From a virus, in the IMG/VR virus record IMGVR_UViG_3300045240_000053, positions 1 through 47,003 of that record: DNA of 47,003 nt. One strand, given 5' to 3'. The translations under genes and the position numbers were made by a program. Shown here piece by piece: positions 6,688 to 12,685 of the stretch. The notes beneath the pieces were generated by a model. It worked only from the letters and a program-made list of their open reading frames with translations, ran no database searches and was not told the DNA's origin. Position 1 is the first letter of the stretch. Every line of letters starts with the position of its first letter.

Positions 6688-7370
6688 GCCCGAAGCCGTG
6701 CGTAGCCTGTCAGGCTGAGCCGAAGAAGCCGGGTCATCCGCTCTACTGCTGGGACTGCTGGCTCCCGCGCCAGCCGATGCCCGTCCAGCTCCGCGAGTGC
6801 CGCGCATCCCGAGCTCGTGCCCTGGCTACCGGGCACGAGCTCGGCCGCGTGTCGTCGAACGTCTGGCCAGACGGCCGTCGATGGTGCGCCGGCTGCCAGC
6901 GTTTCCGTCGCCTGGACGCCTTCAGTAAGGCCGCCAGCCGTTGCAAGCCGTGCGCCTGGGAGCAGAGTCACGAGTCGACCGTGAGGCGCGTCTACGGCCT
7001 CGAAGGCGGCGCGTACGAGGCGATGATGGCCGAGCAAGGCGGGAAGTGTGCGATCTGCCGGAACCGCCAGCTCATGCGCGCGCTCGCCGTCCACCATGAT
7101 CACGTCACGGGCGCCGTCGTCGCCCTGCTGTGCTCAAGCTGCAATCACGATCTCCTCGGCGGCGCCTGGGATAGCCCAGAGCTGCTCCTCCGCGCCTGGG
7201 CCGTCCAGGTCGGCGGCTGGCCGCTCGCGCAAGAGGTCATGGCTTCGAGCAAGCCGGAGGACGGTCTCCCGGCGACGTGGCCGCAACGGCTCCGCTGGCT
7301 GGCCGCCGAGCTCGAAGCGATGCCCGTGCCAGTCGGGCGACCTGGGGCCGGCGATCCGCCTCCCTACTGA
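6684..7370 (+). CDS. Recombination endonuclease VII
   Basis: This 228-aa protein is predicted to resolve branched DNA such as Holliday junctions before packaging. The core (residues about 104-165) matches the family: YGLEGGAYEAMMAEQGGKC, then C122-x2-C125 and C150-x2-C153 as the zinc site, and LAVHHDH (H137, H138, H140) with N154 as the His-Me finger active site. The N-terminal 100 residues carry two more cysteine pairs (CVAC, CAGC/CKPC), a common N-terminal extension in actinophage versions. The GTG start overlaps the previous stop. A repeated-family promoter follows the gene. Confidence 0.92.
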   Translation: MSPKPCVACQAEPKKPGHPLYCWDCWLPRQPMPVQLRECRASRARALATGHELGRVSSNVWPDGRRWCAGCQRFRRLDAFSKAASRCKPCAWEQSHESTVRRVYGLEGGAYEAMMAEQGGKCAICRNRQLMRALAVHHDHVTGAVVALLCSSCNHDLLGGAWDSPELLLRAWAVQVGGWPLAQEVMASSKPEDGLPATWPQRLRWLAAELEAMPVPVGRPGAGDPPPY

Positions 7371-7374
7371 TCGT

Positions 7375-7422
7375 CACTTGACAGTCATCCAGAGTTGAGT
7401 AGTCTGGTCTCACCAGCTAGTC
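7375..7422 (+). promoter_or_regulatory. Repeated-family promoter, copy 2, with conserved leader hairpin
   Basis: TTGACA (7378-7383), a 16-nt spacer and TAGTCT (7400-7405). The core CACTTGACAGTCATCCAG is shared exactly with copy 3 at 29814. The transcribed leader GGTCTCACCAGCTAGTC (7406-7422) is also identical to copy 3 and can form a CTGGT-ctc-ACCAG hairpin. It drives the gene at 7443. Confidence 0.8.
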
Positions 7423-7442
7423 ACCGACCGAAGGAGCCCGCC

Positions 7443-7787
7443 GTGACCGTCTCGCTCGCCGCTCTGCCCGCCGCCGAGATCCTCGCCGAGGAGCTCGTGA
7501 ACCGCGCCGTCATCTCCTATGGCGACTGGACCGTCGTCGTCGCGACCGATGGCGTGGTGTTCTCCGTCGACACACAGGAGGGCACCGAGGAGGGCATCTT
7601 CCTCCTCGACCGTGCGATGGTCGAAGACGAGACCGGACGCCCGAGCCAGGAGGAGACGGCCGTCTGGGCCGCCGAGGCGATCCTGGACTACTTCAGCAAC
7701 GCCCAGGCCGCGGCCGACACTTGGGCCGAGGAGCGTTCCGGGCGCCGCTCGGGCTCGCTCGCCACCGCCCTACCGTACGGGTACTGA
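7443..7787 (+). CDS. Acidic hypothetical protein, 114 aa, single-gene cassette
   Basis: The start is the GTG at 7443 after GAAGGAGCCCGCC. An in-frame start at 7395 would lie within the -10 region. The product is strongly acidic (DTQEGTEEGIFLLD, VEDETGRPSQEETAVWAAE), with a beta-rich N-terminal half and a helical C-terminal half. It could be a small DNA mimic or inhibitor, but that is speculation from charge. It is bounded by its own promoter and a strong hairpin at 7796-7833, so it is expressed as a unit like the 3236 and 29885 genes. Confidence 0.75.
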   Translation: MTVSLAALPAAEILAEELVNRAVISYGDWTVVVATDGVVFSVDTQEGTEEGIFLLDRAMVEDETGRPSQEETAVWAAEAILDYFSNAQAAADTWAEERSGRRSGSLATALPYGY

Positions 7788-7795
7788 CAGAAGCT

Positions 7796-7833
7796 CCCGG
7801 CGGCGCGCATCCGGGGAAGGACGCGCCGCCGGG
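7796..7833 (+). terminator. Strong GC hairpin after 7443-7787 gene
   Basis: A perfect 12-bp stem, CCCGGCGGCGCG (7796-7807) with CGCGCCGCCGGG (7822-7833), with a 14-nt loop. No U-tract follows. It sits 9 nt past the stop codon and closes the cassette, so a terminator (actinobacterial hairpins often lack U-runs) is the likely role. Confidence 0.65.
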
Positions 7834-7857
7834 CCCAATCCGAGAGAGGATCGTCAG

Positions 7858-8040
7858 ATGAGCACTCCGCTGTACCTGCTTCTGGGTTTCTTCGCGCCGA
7901 GCCTGGGCTTCCTGGCCCTCGTGCTCGTCGGCCGGATCGTCGCCCACTTCCGCGACGCTCGCTTCGAGGCCCGCTACGTCCGGCGCCCGACGTCGGATGA
8001 GCGCTACGCCGCCGCGACCGCCCGCCGGGCCGACCGATGA
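7858..8040 (+). CDS. Single-span membrane protein, 60 aa
   Basis: The ATG at 7858 follows GAGAGAGGATCGTCAG. Residues about 4-28 (PLYLLLGFFAPSLGFLALV and on) form a membrane helix. The remaining 30 residues are very basic (FRDARFEARYVRR, ATARRADR) and probably cytoplasmic. The stop overlaps the next start (ATGA). The role is unknown. Size and topology would fit a phage membrane-modifying or exclusion peptide, but nothing proves it. Confidence 0.6.
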   Translation: MSTPLYLLLGFFAPSLGFLALVLVGRIVAHFRDARFEARYVRRPTSDERYAAATARRADR

Positions 8041-8495
8041 GCACGCCCACAGACCAAGATGCGCTGCGCCCCGAGACGTTGGGCGAATGGACGCCTGACT
8101 GCGGCGGCGACTGGGTTCTGTCAGGGCCTCGGTGGTTCTCGAACTACTGGCCCGACAACACATGGGTCGCGTCGGTCCATAAGGGCACCGATGACGAGGG
8201 CGACCTCACTGACATGCTGGCTGACAGCGGGATCAGGTCCGGTAAGAGCCGCGCCGATTGTCAGTCCAGGGCGGAGGAATGGATACGCGCGAACCTTGAC
8301 CGCACCACCACCTCCGACGAGGAGCAGCGGATCCGCGCTGACCAGGCGGCTAAGACACGAGCAGAGGACATAGCGCTGCTCGAAGCGCTAGATACGCGCA
8401 CCCTTGGCAACTGGGCGAACCTCGGCGTTCGGTCTGCTATTGCGGCTCTGCGTGCAGCGTCAGCCATCCCAGAGGACAGCGAGGAGACGCAGTGA
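8037..8495 (+). CDS. Hypothetical protein, 152 aa, atypical codon use
   Basis: The ATG overlaps the preceding stop. The N-terminal half is Trp-rich and beta-like (GEWTPDCGGDWVLSGPRW), and residues about 75-150 are helical. Codons here are less GC-biased than in neighbours (more ACA, AGG, CTA, ATA and T-ending codons), as also in the next gene. That suggests the pair was acquired recently from a different source. No family is recognised. Confidence 0.65.
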   Translation: MSTPTDQDALRPETLGEWTPDCGGDWVLSGPRWFSNYWPDNTWVASVHKGTDDEGDLTDMLADSGIRSGKSRADCQSRAEEWIRANLDRTTTSDEEQRIRADQAAKTRAEDIALLEALDTRTLGNWANLGVRSAIAALRAASAIPEDSEETQ

Positions 8496-8516
8496 CCACC
8501 AAGGAGGGAGGAAGCG

Positions 8517-8762
8517 ATGTGGTTTGACTTGACCGTAGAGCAGGAACTGAAGATTGCCGAGCGGATCACTGCCGCGACGTCAACCGGGCAGAGGCATCAG
8601 ACACCAGATGAGTACGTGGCGACGATGCTGATAGCGGCGATGACACCGCCTGTTGACTCGACGACCCATGAGTTGACGGGTGAGCCGTTCGGCGACGTGG
8701 TGGTCGGCCAGGTACGACATGTCGTCCTCGACCCCTGGGCACACCGGGCGGAGACGCTATGA
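8517..8762 (+). CDS. Hypothetical protein, 81 aa
   Basis: The ATG at 8517 follows AAGGAGGGAGGAAGCG, a very strong ribosome site. The N-terminal half is helical (TVEQELKIAERITAATS) and ends in a second helix (DEYVATMLIAAM). The C-terminal half is beta-like (DVVVGQVRHVVLDPW). It shares the relaxed codon use of the gene before it. The helical N-terminus resembles small phage proteins of unknown role. Confidence 0.6.
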   Translation: MWFDLTVEQELKIAERITAATSTGQRHQTPDEYVATMLIAAMTPPVDSTTHELTGEPFGDVVVGQVRHVVLDPWAHRAETL

Positions 8763-8813
8763 GCGCCTACGACTGCAGCGAGTGTCAGCCACCCCAACCG
8801 ACAAGGAGCAGAC

Positions 8814-9077
8814 GTGAGCACGCCTTCGCCGGAGGAGCTTCCCGGTTACGAGCAATGGGTCTCCGAGGGCCCGCTCTCCGAGCCGCTCGGCGACCTGGAG
8901 ACCCAGGTGACCGTCGCGGCGAGCACGCTGGCGGCCTCGGCCGACATCGCCCGGATGGTCGCGGAGACCGCCGTCGGCCACCGCCGCATCCTGATCGAGG
9001 GAGGCTTCGATGAGGAGCGCGCCCGGCAGGCCGCCTTTCATCTCCATGCCCTCCTGATCCAGCGTTGGTTCTCGTGA
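8814..9077 (+). CDS. Hypothetical helical protein, 87 aa
   Basis: The GTG at 8814 is preceded by ACAAGGAGCAGAC. An ATG at 8759 opens a different frame across this region but yields an Arg/Gly-rich shadow product, so I did not use it. The product is helical after residue 20, including a long Ala-rich helix (VTVAASTLAASADIARMVAE) and a C-terminal helix (ARQAAFHLHALLIQRW). The stop overlaps the next GTG. Function unknown. Confidence 0.6.
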   Translation: MSTPSPEELPGYEQWVSEGPLSEPLGDLETQVTVAASTLAASADIARMVAETAVGHRRILIEGGFDEERARQAAFHLHALLIQRWFS

Positions 9078-9184
9078 AGGCCGTCAGCGAGTACGCGCGC
9101 TGTGCGCCGACGGACAACATCTTCGGTCACCAGCGGAGCGCGGAGCGGCCCGGCGTGACCCGCTCGATCCCGAGGGTCAGGTAG
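9074..9184 (+). CDS. Small hypothetical protein, 36 aa
   Basis: The GTG at 9074 overlaps the preceding TGA (GTGA), and the TAG lies 2 nt before the next GTG at 9187. The product (MKAVSEYARCAPTDN and on) is short and basic, with no recognisable motif. Only the coupling arrangement supports it. Confidence 0.4.
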   Translation: MKAVSEYARCAPTDNIFGHQRSAERPGVTRSIPRVR

Positions 9185-9186
9185 GC

Positions 9187-9426
9187 GTGCCGTGCGGGTT
9201 CGCCGCGACTCAGAGCTGTCACCGTCAGTGCCTCCATCGCCAGCTCGTCGGCGAGTACCGGAGCGCACGCTACGCGGCCCAGCTCGAACGCGACGAGATC
9301 ACGATGCAGTACCCGACCGAGGAGGCCCTGGCCCGCGCCGAGCTCGGCCCGGTCCGGCCCGACTTCCGGAGCTGGCTCGAAGAACGCGCTGGCGAACGAC
9401 AAGCCGAAGAGGAGCTCCACCGATGA
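9187..9426 (+). CDS. Hypothetical protein with Cys/His N-terminus, 79 aa
   Basis: The GTG at 9187 lies 2 nt after the preceding stop. The N-terminus MPCGFAATQSCHRQCLHRQL carries three cysteines and two histidines within 17 residues, suggesting a small zinc site. The remainder is an acidic amphipathic helix (AQLERDEITMQYPTEEALAR) and an ERQAEEELHR tail. The stop overlaps the ATG of the secreted lysozyme gene. Confidence 0.55.
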   Translation: MPCGFAATQSCHRQCLHRQLVGEYRSARYAAQLERDEITMQYPTEEALARAELGPVRPDFRSWLEERAGERQAEEELHR

Positions 9427-10091
9427 CGAAGGCCCTCGCCGCGATCTCCGCGGTCTGCCTTGCCTGGTCCGGGACGACGCTCGCCGCCGTCAGCGTCCGG
9501 GCCGCTACGCCCGCCGTCGAGACTGTCCCGGTCCTAACACCGATCGTCCACGGACACGAGCTCCCGGAAGGAGCCATAGATGAACGAACCAACGCTTCAG
9601 GGAACAGCTACGAGCTGGCGCGAGTCGCTACCGCCGTGCCGGTGTGGCCGGTACGGTCTTCGGCTTCGGGTCAAGCCGGGGCGATTCTTCGCGGTCTGCG
9701 ATCCACAGCAGAGGTAGCCGAGCGGTACACGATCGGCGCGGTCACGCTCGTCCCGGCCGCGACCGAGATCAAGCCGCCCGCGCGACCGAGCGTTTACGCC
9801 AGCGCGCCGCACACGGCCGCCGGGCTGAAGGCGTGGCTCGCGACGCTCCGCTGGCCCTGGGGCGAGATCGGAACGTGCGAGAGCTACCGGGACGGCTCCT
9901 GGCGGGAAAGCTCGACGAGCTGGGCCCGCGGCGTCTTCCAGTTCCTGCCGTCGACCTGGAGGAGTCTCGGCCTGACCGGTGACCCGGCGACCTACTCCTG
10001 GCGCTTCCAGCTTAAGGCTGCGGAGCGCCTCCGGGCCCGCGACGGCCTCGGCGCCTGGACGTGCGCAAAACTTCTCGGCCTCGCCCGATGA
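9423..10091 (+). CDS. Secreted Rpf/transglycosylase-like lysozyme, 222 aa
   Basis: The ATG at 9423 overlaps the previous stop. The N-terminus MTKALAAISAVCLAWSGTTL is a Sec-type signal sequence (basic start, about 20 hydrophobic residues, Ala-rich end). Residues about 145-222 match the lysozyme-like fold of resuscitation-promoting factors and related transglycosylases. The visible elements are WGEIGTCES with the candidate catalytic Glu, a VFQFLPSTWRSLGL motif, GDPATYSWRFQLKAAERL, and a closing WTCA cysteine that could pair with the Cys of TCES. It would cleave peptidoglycan glycan strands outside the membrane. It lies on the early strand, away from the amidase lysis cassette. The middle (residues about 53-98) overlaps a second small reading frame. 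Confidence 0.75.
   Translation: MTKALAAISAVCLAWSGTTLAAVSVRAATPAVETVPVLTPIVHGHELPEGAIDERTNASGNSYELARVATAVPVWPVRSSASGQAGAILRGLRSTAEVAERYTIGAVTLVPAATEIKPPARPSVYASAPHTAAGLKAWLATLRWPWGEIGTCESYRDGSWRESSTSWARGVFQFLPSTWRSLGLTGDPATYSWRFQLKAAERLRARDGLGAWTCAKLLGLAR
9580..9717 (+). CDS. Nested 45-aa Cys-containing reading frame inside the lysozyme gene
   Basis: The ATG at 9580 has one of the best ribosome sites nearby (GGAAGGAGCCATAG) and runs in the +1 frame to the TAG at 9715-9717, wholly inside the lysozyme gene. The product has a CxC plus distal Cys pattern (PPCRCGRYGL, RFFAVCD) like small zinc-ribbon phage proteins. Meanwhile the lysozyme frame over the same bases is low-complexity linker. It may be an overprinted gene or a chance frame. 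Confidence 0.45.
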   Translation: MNEPTLQGTATSWRESLPPCRCGRYGLRLRVKPGRFFAVCDPQQR

Positions 10092-10342
10092 GCGACAAGG
10101 CGATGGTTCACCAGTGGGCGTCGCCGGAGCTGTACGAAGACGTCCCGGTGCGCAAGGCCCTAGAGCGCCAGAATGAGCTCGCGCTCCGGATCTTCGTCAC
10201 CCAGGAGCGGCCAGACGTCTCGGAGACGTTGCTCGACTCCCGCATCCGCCGGGACTGGAAGCTGCTGACGTCGGTCCTGCCGGAGGGCGCGGAGTCCTGG
10301 AGCCCGCCGGTCTGGCTCCTTCAGACCTGGGTCGAAATTTAA
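10088..10342 (+). CDS. Hypothetical protein, 84 aa
   Basis: The ATG overlaps the lysozyme stop (ATGA). The product is mainly helical (VRKALERQNELALRIFV, TLLDSRIRRDWKLLTSVL) with an aromatic C-terminus (WSPPVWLLQTWVEI). It could interact with membrane or protein partners through the C-terminal hydrophobic tail. No family is recognised. It closes the coupled set that began at 8814. Confidence 0.6.
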   Translation: MSDKAMVHQWASPELYEDVPVRKALERQNELALRIFVTQERPDVSETLLDSRIRRDWKLLTSVLPEGAESWSPPVWLLQTWVEI

Positions 10343-10418
10343 TCCTCAAGTTTTCGGGGGCGTCGACCGATGCCCTTGTCAGGAGGCGATCAAACCTCCC
10401 TAACCGAAGGAGCCCAAC

Positions 10419-10601
10419 ATGTACCGCAAGCTCGCTACCGCACTCCTGACCCTGGGCCTGGTGGTCGGCTCCGCTGGCGGCGCCAGCGCCCACGCCCTAC
10501 ATGGCAAGTCGCTTCACAAGGTCGCTCACGTCTCGCCCGCCGGATCGAATTGGACCGGCCGTTCGCTCGACGGCGAACAATGGAGCACTCTGGTCGGGTA
10601 G
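10419..10601 (+). CDS. Small secreted peptide, 60 aa
   Basis: The ATG at 10419 follows CCGAAGGAGCCCAAC. Residues 1-25 (MYRKLATALLTLGLVVGSAG then GASA) form a textbook signal peptide with an A-x-A cleavage site. The mature part is about 35 residues, His/Ser/Gly-rich (HALHGKSLHKVAHVSPAGSN) and lacks Cys. It would end up outside the membrane. The gene stands alone between a 76-nt leader with a GGAGG/CCTCC pair (10382-10398) and a strong terminator. Independent expression and secretion fit a superinfection-exclusion or host-envelope role, which is inference. Confidence 0.65.
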   Translation: MYRKLATALLTLGLVVGSAGGASAHALHGKSLHKVAHVSPAGSNWTGRSLDGEQWSTLVG

Positions 10602-10623
10602 AACGACCGCTCTAGCGCACGAA

Positions 10624-10662
10624 GAGAGCCCGCTACCAGGGCGCATCCGGTAGCGGGCTCTC
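10624..10662. terminator. Strong bidirectional hairpin between converging operons
   Basis: A perfect 14-bp stem, GAGAGCCCGCTACC (10624-10637) with GGTAGCGGGCTCTC (10649-10662), with an 11-nt loop. It lies 22 nt after the plus-strand stop at 10601 and 16 nt beyond the minus-strand stop at 10679, so it can end both transcripts. It is the strongest stem-loop seen in the window. Confidence 0.85.
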
Positions 10663-10678
10663 GCGTGTGTCCCCTGGG

Positions 10679-11167
10679 TCAGAGCGGTGGCACGTCCGCG
10701 AAGTCGTCGACGACAGGCTCGCTCGGCGGCGACCCGGTCGGCTCAGGAGTGACCGGCGCGGCCTCCACGGGCTCGCTGGGCACGTCGGGAGCGGGATCGG
10801 GCACAGAGACGGGCTCAGGAGCTGGGGCGATCTCCTGGGCGGGCGCTGGAGGCTTCGCGGTCTGGAGGATCTCGACGAGCTTCTCCATACTCGCGACCCA
10901 GCGCTCCGGGAGCTGAAGGTGGAGCTGGTCGAAGAGGCCCGGCGCGTCCTGGACGGCCGAGGCGAGCTCGGTCGTGACCGGCGCGTTCGGCACGATGTGG
11001 ACCAGGAGGTACGAGCCGACGATGGCGACGCCGCCGCCGATCTCCTGGACGCGATGGTCACTCGGGAAGAGCGCGACGGCCACGCCGGACGCCGTTACCG
11101 CGGCCGATGCCCATGCCTTCGCGTGCTGGCCCAGGTAGTCGGAGAACGTCTTCAGCTTGCCGCTCAT
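10679..11167 (-). CDS. Holin-like membrane protein with proline-rich tail, 162 aa
   Basis: The start is the ATG at 11167, overlapping the amidase stop (ATGA). Residues about 15-60 hold two hydrophobic stretches, AWASAAVTASGVAVALF and VAIVGSYLLVHIV, as in small actinophage holins. A helical segment follows, then a long Pro/Ala/Glu tail (APAPEPVSVPDPAPDVPSEP) that is probably cytoplasmic and disordered. Position directly after the amidase supports a role in releasing endolysin through the membrane at the end of infection. The proline-rich tail is longer than usual for a holin. Confidence 0.7.
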   Translation of the reverse strand: MSGKLKTFSDYLGQHAKAWASAAVTASGVAVALFPSDHRVQEIGGGVAIVGSYLLVHIVPNAPVTTELASAVQDAPGLFDQLHLQLPERWVASMEKLVEILQTAKPPAPAQEIAPAPEPVSVPDPAPDVPSEPVEAAPVTPEPTGSPPSEPVVDDFADVPPL

Positions 11168-12012
11168 GCCGGGCCGCCGGTCAGCGCGTCGTGCTCGGCG
11201 ACCGGACGCTCCTCGATCGCGACGGCCGCCGGGTTCGCGACGTGGACACGGTAGAGCGCGGTCCATTCGGCCGGAGACAGGTAGCGCGCGAGCGGGCCGG
11301 TCGGGCTCGGGACCAGGACGGCCGCGCCGCGATGGTCGGGCCCTTGCGGTGTCGTGATGATGAGCACAGGATCTCCTTCGTGTGCGCCGCTCGAAGGCGG
11401 GACTGGAACGTGCGCCAGCTCCGCGCGCACGAGCGCCCGGAGGTCCATCTTGTCGGCCAGGTCCATGTCGACCTTGCGCCGGGTCCACTCGCGATGATGG
11501 ATCCAGTGAGCCGCCGGGTCACCCTCGGTCCAGTCGAGCTCGCGGGCCAGCGCCGCGGATACGGTCACGAGCGAGCGAACCTGGATCGCCGGATAGACCG
11601 AGTGATTGCCCAGCGCCTCGACCTCGATCCCGACGAGCTGGTGATTCCCGCTCGCGTAGTCGTCAACGAGGCCGAGGTCGATCGCGTATCCCTTGACCTC
11701 GACTCCAGCGTGAACGTGGCCGAAGGCGATCCCGGAGCCGGGTCCGGCGTGCCAGGCTACGCCAGCGGTCACGATATGGAAGGAGCCGTCTCGACGGAGG
11801 TAAAGATTCGCCAGCGGGCCGGCCAGGCCGGCCCGGCCGTTGACGACCGTCCCCTGGGCGTTGAGCCCGCCTGTGTGATGCCACACGCCGCCGACGGGCG
11901 CGAGCTCGCCGCCGTGACCGCTGGTCTGCCAGCCGGGCTCCTCCGTGAAGGTGAGCCCGGCGCCGCGGAGGATCTTCGCGAAGTCGATCACCAGAGACTC
12001 AGTTTCGGGCAC
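11164..12012 (-). CDS. Endolysin, N-acetylmuramoyl-L-alanine amidase (Amidase_2)
   Basis: This 282-aa protein is predicted to cleave the amide bond between muramic acid and the peptide stem. The zinc-site elements are VWHHTGG (H45/H46) and IHHREWTRRKVDMD (H172/H173 with D182 or D184), the usual His-His-Asp or Cys arrangement. GWQTSGHGGELAPVGGVWHH and VGIEVEALG are also characteristic. The last 70 residues (IITTPQGPDHRGAAVLVPS and on) form a separate C-terminal segment, probably a wall-binding or attachment domain. No signal peptide is present, so release needs a holin. Its start lies 25 nt inside the gene before it. Confidence 0.92.
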   Translation of the reverse strand: MPETESLVIDFAKILRGAGLTFTEEPGWQTSGHGGELAPVGGVWHHTGGLNAQGTVVNGRAGLAGPLANLYLRRDGSFHIVTAGVAWHAGPGSGIAFGHVHAGVEVKGYAIDLGLVDDYASGNHQLVGIEVEALGNHSVYPAIQVRSLVTVSAALARELDWTEGDPAAHWIHHREWTRRKVDMDLADKMDLRALVRAELAHVPVPPSSGAHEGDPVLIITTPQGPDHRGAAVLVPSPTGPLARYLSPAEWTALYRVHVANPAAVAIEERPVAEHDALTGGPA

Positions 12013-12296
12013 CGGGGGACCGTCTCGTGAAGCGCCTCGCCGTACTGCTGGAGCCGCTTCACCTTCTCGGCGTCCGTGAGCTGCTGGGAGGCGATCGAGT
12101 TGGCCAGGAGCGTGTCGATCAGTTTGTTATGCGTCGTCGCCGACGACGCGACGCCGCGACAGTTCCGCTCGCTCTGAAGCTCGGCCTTCGCCAGGGCGTG
12201 ACCACCGACGACGGCAACGACGACGACGAAGACGAAAAGGATCATCGCCTGCCCGGCCGAGATCGGAGTCCGCAACCTATCGACTACTGCCTTCAC
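11988..12296 (-). CDS. N-anchored membrane protein of the lysis block, 102 aa
   Basis: The GTG at 12296 overlaps the stop of the 43-aa gene (GTGA). One strong membrane helix is seen (residues about 17-38, MILFVFVVVVAVVGGHALA), followed by a helical exterior or cytoplasmic domain with two cysteines (NCRGV, RCPKL). The helix-anchor plus coiled domain next to an endolysin resembles i-spanin-like or regulator proteins of phage lysis cassettes. The host type makes a classic spanin uncertain. Its end overlaps the amidase start by 25 nt. Confidence 0.6.
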   Translation of the reverse strand: MKAVVDRLRTPISAGQAMILFVFVVVVAVVGGHALAKAELQSERNCRGVASSATTHNKLIDTLLANSIASQQLTDAEKVKRLQQYGEALHETVPRCPKLSLW

Positions 12297-12424
12297 GATC
12301 CGGCCACTAGTCGCGTGAGGCTGGCGATGAGCTCAGCCACTACGACAAGGGCAATCCAGGTCGTGAAGCGAGGGCGAGCCTTCACTCCAGCCACTACGGA
12401 GAGTCGCCTAGTGTTACCCATCAT
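12293..12424 (-). CDS. 43-aa single-span membrane protein of the lysis block
   Basis: The ATG at 12424 sits within the last codons of the 88-aa gene, and the TGA at 12293-12295 overlaps the next GTG. The product begins MMGNTRRLSVVAGVKARPRF and continues with one hydrophobic helix (WIALVVVAELIASL). The positive-inside N-terminus plus one helix suggests an N-in, C-out small membrane protein. Coupling on both sides argues that it is real despite its size. It may be a pinholin or antiholin, by inference. Confidence 0.55.
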   Translation of the reverse strand: MMGNTRRLSVVAGVKARPRFTTWIALVVVAELIASLTRLVAGS

Positions 12425-12680
12425 CGTTACCATCTGACTCCTTCGGTCGATTGCGCCGATCGACGGCGAGCCACGCCGGACCTAGCAGAACGCCGAAACA
12501 CCCGATCGTTAGCTCGGGGTTCGGGTTCTTCGTTCTTGCCTCATAGATGAGCCCTATAAACGCACCTAGAACGGTAACCATGTCGCGGACGACCGGCCAG
12601 CTCGGGCGCCGCCTAGTGTTCGTCACCAGAGCTCTCCTACGAAACGGTACCCGGCCCCCAGCTTGCTCGTGTTCCGCCAT
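12414..12680 (-). CDS. Two-span membrane protein, 88 aa (holin candidate)
   Basis: The N-terminus is basic (RVPFRRRALVTNTRRRP). It is followed by two hydrophobic segments, MVTVLGAFIGLIYEA (about 34-48) and IGCFGVLLGPAWLAV (about 59-73), and a charged tail rich in Asp/Arg/Lys. Two spans and a charged end fit a class II holin. It is the first gene of the lysis block after the tail genes, 5 nt downstream of the previous stop. Two holin-like proteins therefore bracket the amidase. Confidence 0.6.
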   Translation of the reverse strand: MAEHEQAGGRVPFRRRALVTNTRRRPSWPVVRDMVTVLGAFIGLIYEARTKNPNPELTIGCFGVLLGPAWLAVDRRNRPKESDGNDDG

Positions 12681-12685
12681 TCGGC

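Noticed and set aside
8759-9013. ATG-started frame MSAYDCSEC on the plus strand.
   Set aside because: After 20 codons it becomes an Arg/Gly/Pro-rich shadow of the well-supported 8814-9077 gene. A 20-codon leader peptide cannot be excluded but has no stop of its own.
10343-10418. TTGTCA at 10376 as a promoter -35 for the secreted peptide gene.
   Set aside because: No acceptable -10 box lies at 16-18 nt spacing. The region instead holds a GGAGG/CCTCC inverted pair. Its promoter remains unidentified.
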